Positions 61,187-64,000 of a stretch of DNA of 64,000 nt are shown piece after piece (position 1 is the first letter of the stretch; every line of letters begins with the position of its first letter). A program made the translations under genes and the position numbers. This stretch comes from an uncultured Prevotella sp. Its GTDB lineage: Bacteria; Bacteroidota; Bacteroidia; Bacteroidales; Bacteroidaceae. Where the stretch lies: the NCBI GenBank assembly GCA_900547005.1, contig URER01000003.1:30992-94991 (forward strand), given 5' to 3'. Below the pieces are notes generated by a model. That model searched no databases. It was not told where the DNA came from and saw only the letters and a list, made by a program, of their open reading frames with translations.

Positions 61187-61909
61187 TCATCTGCTATGTA
61201 AAAAATCCTCCGCTTTGGCTATGTCCGCCACATGATCCACATCCAAGACCTTGCCGAAAGAGTAGGCTTTCAGTCTCATTCCCTCGCTCACAAGAGCCCG
61301 CTGGAAGTTGCGCATACGGCTTTCTCCACGTTCCACGCATCTGTTCAGCGTCTTAATCGTCGCCGGAGTAAGCCCGTAGATACCGCCTGAGATATACCGG
61401 CATCCGTTCTCCGTGTCATGAAATCCCGTTATCATCATATTATCGCTGGTACTCACAAACAGCGGTTTCTCGTCATCCACATAGTCGGTAACACCCATCA
61501 GTCCGTTCATGCCATCGGCAACGCAGCATTTCAGTTCATTGACATACGCCTTGAAGTCGTCCTCCTTGAACACAGTATCGACCGTAGTGAGTACAAACGG
61601 CTCGTTGCCGCTCATGTATTTGCTAAGTTCATAAAAACTGTGCATGGAGCTGGGAGTCGTCTTTCGGATAACGCGTAGTGGTATGCTCTGTCCTTGTCTG
61701 TTGTTTCGGAGACCTGAAAGATAATCGCTGACGAGTGTTGAGGCCTCGTTGCATATTACGAGAATCTCCGTTGCGTCGTTCTCCATGAATATCCTTATCA
61801 GCCGTCCGATAAGCGTTTCGCCGCACACTTTTACAAGCGGTTTGGGCATTTTCGCCCCTTCCTGTGCCAGACGTGAGCCTTCTCCGGCAGCTATTATCGC
61901 GTATTTCAT
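61187..61909 (-). CDS. Sugar-phosphate nucleotidyltransferase-like protein
   Basis: Protein of 240 residues with the NTP-transferase start 'MKYAIIAAGEGSRLAQEG' (AAGEGSRL at 7-14), 'KMPKPLVKVCGETLIGRLI' with the conserved Lys, and 'TTVDTVFKEDDF' for the metal site. In this context it may be a CTP:inositol-1-phosphate cytidylyltransferase or make a CDP head group; that is inference from neighbours. First gene of the inositol-lipid unit; TACCTTTG and TATATTTG boxes lie at 62002-62009 and 62013-62020. Confidence 0.85.
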   Translation of the reverse strand: MKYAIIAAGEGSRLAQEGAKMPKPLVKVCGETLIGRLIRIFMENDATEILVICNEASTLVSDYLSGLRNNRQGQSIPLRVIRKTTPSSMHSFYELSKYMSGNEPFVLTTVDTVFKEDDFKAYVNELKCCVADGMNGLMGVTDYVDDEKPLFVSTSDNMMITGFHDTENGCRYISGGIYGLTPATIKTLNRCVERGESRMRNFQRALVSEGMRLKAYSFGKVLDVDHVADIAKAEDFLHSR

Positions 61910-62001
61910 TTGTTAATTCGTTTCAAAAGCTTTTGCAAAGACAGTGCAAACCGAATGCAATAGAGCTTGTTCTTAATTGCTGGGGTGCAGCCTGTCTTAT
62001 G

Positions 62002-62020
62002 CAAAGGTACTGCAAATATA
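62002..62020 (-). promoter_or_regulatory. Two -7 boxes upstream of the inositol-lipid unit
   Basis: TACCTTTG (62002-62009) and TATATTTG (62013-62020), on the minus strand about 93-110 bp before the first start codon. No clear -33 TTTG at 19-20 bp. Confidence 0.45.
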
Positions 62021-62105
62021 TAAACAAGGAAAACTTTTTACTTTATTTTAGTTTCTTTTTATAAAAAAACTACGCTATACAGAGAGCGGAACTGTAGTGG
62101 ATAGA

Positions 62106-63248
62106 CTATTTTGCTTTCGATAGATGGGGCTTTCCCCCTTGGGGGGATTGAGGGGGGCTTAATGCGTAATCCTCAAATTCCAGTTCTCCTTCTATCCAGT
62201 TTTTCCTGCCCGAACCGTCCTCCGACAACGGATGCGACACCGTCAGCCCCATGAGACGTACAGACCGCGACGTGTCAACCCGCTTCAACAGTTTTTTTGC
62301 TAACGGCAGTATCTCGTTTTTGGTGCATAGTGCGCCCGGACCGGTTGTGGAGCGCGTAACCTGTGACATATCCGCGTATTTCATCTTCAGCGTAAGCGTC
62401 AGCCCCTTGAAATTACTGTGTGCTATCCGTTCCACAAGCTCTATCACGAGGTGATACAGCTCTATTATGATTGCCGCATTCGTGGAAATGTCTTCAAGAA
62501 AAGTCTTCTCGCAGCCCACCGACTTGCGTTCGTGAATGGCTATGACCTCGCGTCCGTCTATACCACGGGCGAAGTCGTAATAGATTTTGCCCGCCTTGCC
62601 GAATGTGTCTGTGAGGTGCGTCAGCGAAATTTCGCGCAGTTGCGAACCTTTGAACACACCCATATAGTGCATCTTCTTTGCCGTTTTCGCTCCGATACCC
62701 CAAAACTTCTCTATCGGCAGGTCTGCGATGAAATCGGCGGCACGGTCGGGATGGATGGTGAAAAGGCCGTCGGGCTTATGCCAGTCGCTCGCTATCTTCG
62801 CAAGAAACTTGTTGTAACTGACACCCGCCGAGGCCGTCAGCCCCGTCCTGATCAGTATCTTGTTCTTTATCTCCTTCGCCAAGTCCACAGCCATCTCCGC
62901 GTTCTTCTTGTTCTCCGTAACATCGAGAAACGCCTCATCGAGCGACAGCGGCTCCACCAGATCGGTGTATTCGTGGAACACCTCGTTTATCTGTCGCGAC
63001 ACCTCCTTGTATCTGTCGAACCGTGAGGGCTGGATGATGAGTTCCTTGCATAGTCTCTTAGCCAGCGAGATTGGCATGGCAGAATGGATGCCGAACCGCC
63101 TCGCCTCGTATGATGCGGTGGAGACGACGCCGCGCGAACCGTCGTAGCCAACGACGATAGGCCTGCCTTGCAGCTCGGGGAAGTCATGCTGCTCTATCGA
63201 GGCGAAGAAAGCATCCATGTCGACGTGTATGATTTTCCGCATCCTCAT
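62106..63248 (-). CDS. dinB: DNA polymerase IV (Y family)
   Basis: Translesion polymerase of 380 residues: catalytic Asp10 ('HVDMDAFFASIE') and Asp104/Glu105 ('SLDEAFLDV'), 'KIASDWHKPDGLF', and the little-finger domain near 250-350. The last 16-18 residues (Pro, Gln, Gly, Lys-rich, from 'LSPPQSPQGG') are encoded by the G/C-rich repeat at 62126-62160, so the original C-terminus has probably been replaced. Two ATG start choices (63248 and 63242) are near-equal. Follows the pantothenate kinase gene by 27 bp. Confidence 0.95.
   Translation of the reverse strand: MRMRKIIHVDMDAFFASIEQHDFPELQGRPIVVGYDGSRGVVSTASYEARRFGIHSAMPISLAKRLCKELIIQPSRFDRYKEVSRQINEVFHEYTDLVEPLSLDEAFLDVTENKKNAEMAVDLAKEIKNKILIRTGLTASAGVSYNKFLAKIASDWHKPDGLFTIHPDRAADFIADLPIEKFWGIGAKTAKKMHYMGVFKGSQLREISLTHLTDTFGKAGKIYYDFARGIDGREVIAIHERKSVGCEKTFLEDISTNAAIIIELYHLVIELVERIAHSNFKGLTLTLKMKYADMSQVTRSTTGPGALCTKNEILPLAKKLLKRVDTSRSVRLMGLTVSHPLSEDGSGRKNWIEGELEFEDYALSPPQSPQGGKPHLSKAK
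62126..62160. repeat. G/C-rich short repeat, copy 2, inside dinB 3' end
   Basis: GGGGCTTTCCCCCTTGGGGG followed by GATTGAGGGGGGCTT. Same layout as 61148-61186. It encodes the C-terminal end of DinB on the minus strand. Confidence 0.7.
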
Positions 63249-63275
63249 GGCGTTTTTGGGTTAAGATGTTTCAGG

Positions 63276-64000
63276 CTACTCTTTCAGGCAGTTCTCGTTG
63301 CACAGGGCCGCACCGATGGCGGTGCAGAATTCGGAGTATTTCGGTATGATGAAATGGGCGTCGTAGAGTTTTTCCATCATTGGAAACACGTATTTGCATT
63401 GTGGCAGCAGCGTGAGGTTGCCTATTAGGACGAAGTCGCGTATGCCGCTATTCAGCGAACTGAGTATCGTTGCCGAGCCTACGGTTTGCAGCACCATGCA
63501 GATGATTCCGAGTGCGATGTCCTCACGCGAGGCGTTGGTTTTGGCGTTGCCGAACAGACTTGCCGTTGCGCCCATTGGCAGACCTGGCAGCGGATGCGTG
63601 CAAATGTCCTTTATCAGTAGGTTGATGTTGGAGATGTCGCCCTGCATCGCGAGACTCGCAATCGCCGTTATGTCGTCGGTCTTAAGCAGCAGCCGCGCCA
63701 GTCCTTGCAGCGTTCCGCCGCCTATTCCTATACCGCCGATGTGTGAGATGTCCTTGCCGTCACACTTCACGAGCGAAGTACCCGTGCCGATGCTCACGAC
63801 AATCATCTTTTGCAGTTTCGATTCAAACTGCGCTCCCAGTCCGTCTGCCTGAAACTCGTCGGCCTTTTCGGTCGGGAGTCCGTACACCGGTTTGTTGATA
63901 TATGCCGCTCCCACGCCCGTGAGCATGACCTTTTCCACGTCGCTCAGGTCAATCTTGTTATCATACAAGTATTTTCCGAACGCCCCGTAGAGCGAAGTTA
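63276..64000 (-). CDS. Type II pantothenate kinase, 5' part missing
   Basis: The frame is open from the window edge to a stop at 63276 (241 codons seen). 'KMIVVSIGTGTSLVKCDG', 'HIGGIGIGGGTLQGLARLLL', 'NIACLL'-like helices and 'FCTAIGAALCNENCLKE' match the CoaW/eukaryotic-type PanK family that starts CoA synthesis. The N-terminal ATP-binding part lies outside, so an internal TTG at 63968 should not be used as the start. Cotranscription with dinB is likely. Confidence 0.87.
   Translation of the reverse strand, partial: TSLYGAFGKYLYDNKIDLSDVEKVMLTGVGAAYINKPVYGLPTEKADEFQADGLGAQFESKLQKMIVVSIGTGTSLVKCDGKDISHIGGIGIGGGTLQGLARLLLKTDDITAIASLAMQGDISNINLLIKDICTHPLPGLPMGATASLFGNAKTNASREDIALGIICMVLQTVGSATILSSLNSGIRDFVLIGNLTLLPQCKYVFPMMEKLYDAHFIIPKYSEFCTAIGAALCNENCLKE

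Overview
The window comes from a Bacteroidota genome, most likely order Bacteroidales and probably a Prevotella-like member. The evidence is the recurrent Bacteroidota promoter (TTTG, about 20 bp, TAnnTTTG), the scarcity of Shine-Dalgarno sequences, and families typical of the phylum: DUF4230, DUF4348-like, DUF5686-like and NigD-like proteins, a long EpsC-type serine acetyltransferase, and an inositol-lipid gene cluster. No phage, insertion sequence, CRISPR array or rRNA operon was seen. Genes are mostly housekeeping, tightly packed and mainly on the minus strand.

Layout. 1-3.8 kb (minus): TamB-like protein (cut by the window edge), RluA-family pseudouridine synthase, fabG, TetR regulator. 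3.8-4.4 kb: 22-bp tandem repeat array and initiator tRNA-Met. 4.4-7.3 kb: DedA-like protein, polytopic membrane protein, purD. 7.4-8.7 kb (+): histidine phosphatase of the MINPP/phytase type. 8.9-13.5 kb: S9 dipeptidyl peptidase, RlmL-type methyltransferase, cysE. 14.3-17.8 kb: ribH and a TPR membrane protein, diverging from recF-DUF721. 17.3-22 kb: 5-FTHF cyclo-ligase, CtpA protease, dCMP deaminase, M3 peptidase as overlapping genes. 22-26.6 kb: Crp/Fnr regulator, apbE, two surface proteins, a polyprenyl-type glycosyltransferase, DUF4199. 26.8-27 kb: SRP RNA and tRNA-Thr. 28-34 kb: pheS, a lipoprotein, murB, PhnP-like hydrolase, thrS. 34-38 kb: TPR protein, def, ruvX, SPOR lipoprotein, then a YtxH/holin-like/orphan trio and tRNA-Phe. 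39-47.5 kb: thiL, purine nucleoside phosphorylase, lpxK, sppA, rpmA, rplU, an AGCS symporter and two DUF4230 proteins. 47.6-54 kb: lipoproteins, a GH2 beta-galactosidase and its LacI regulator. 54-62 kb: a probable inositol-lipid operon (nucleotidyltransferase, ATP-grasp protein, CDP-alcohol phosphatidyltransferase, HAD protein, inositol-1-phosphate synthase) followed by a DUF5686 outer-membrane protein and a thioesterase. 62-64 kb: dinB and a truncated type II pantothenate kinase.

The most unusual content is non-coding. Three intergenic copies (13.7, 27.4 and 38.2 kb) of a roughly 0.5-kb element share module order, an inverted repeat and a weakly preserved reading frame. Two orphan promoter-to-hairpin cassettes (48.4 and 54.1 kb) each lie just downstream of an AAACGTTT LacI-type operator and bracket the beta-galactosidase/LacI locus. 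Two arrays of about 22-bp GTAC-ended near-palindromes (4.0 and 50.2 kb) and several smaller repeat families are also present, one of which encodes the C-terminus of DinB.
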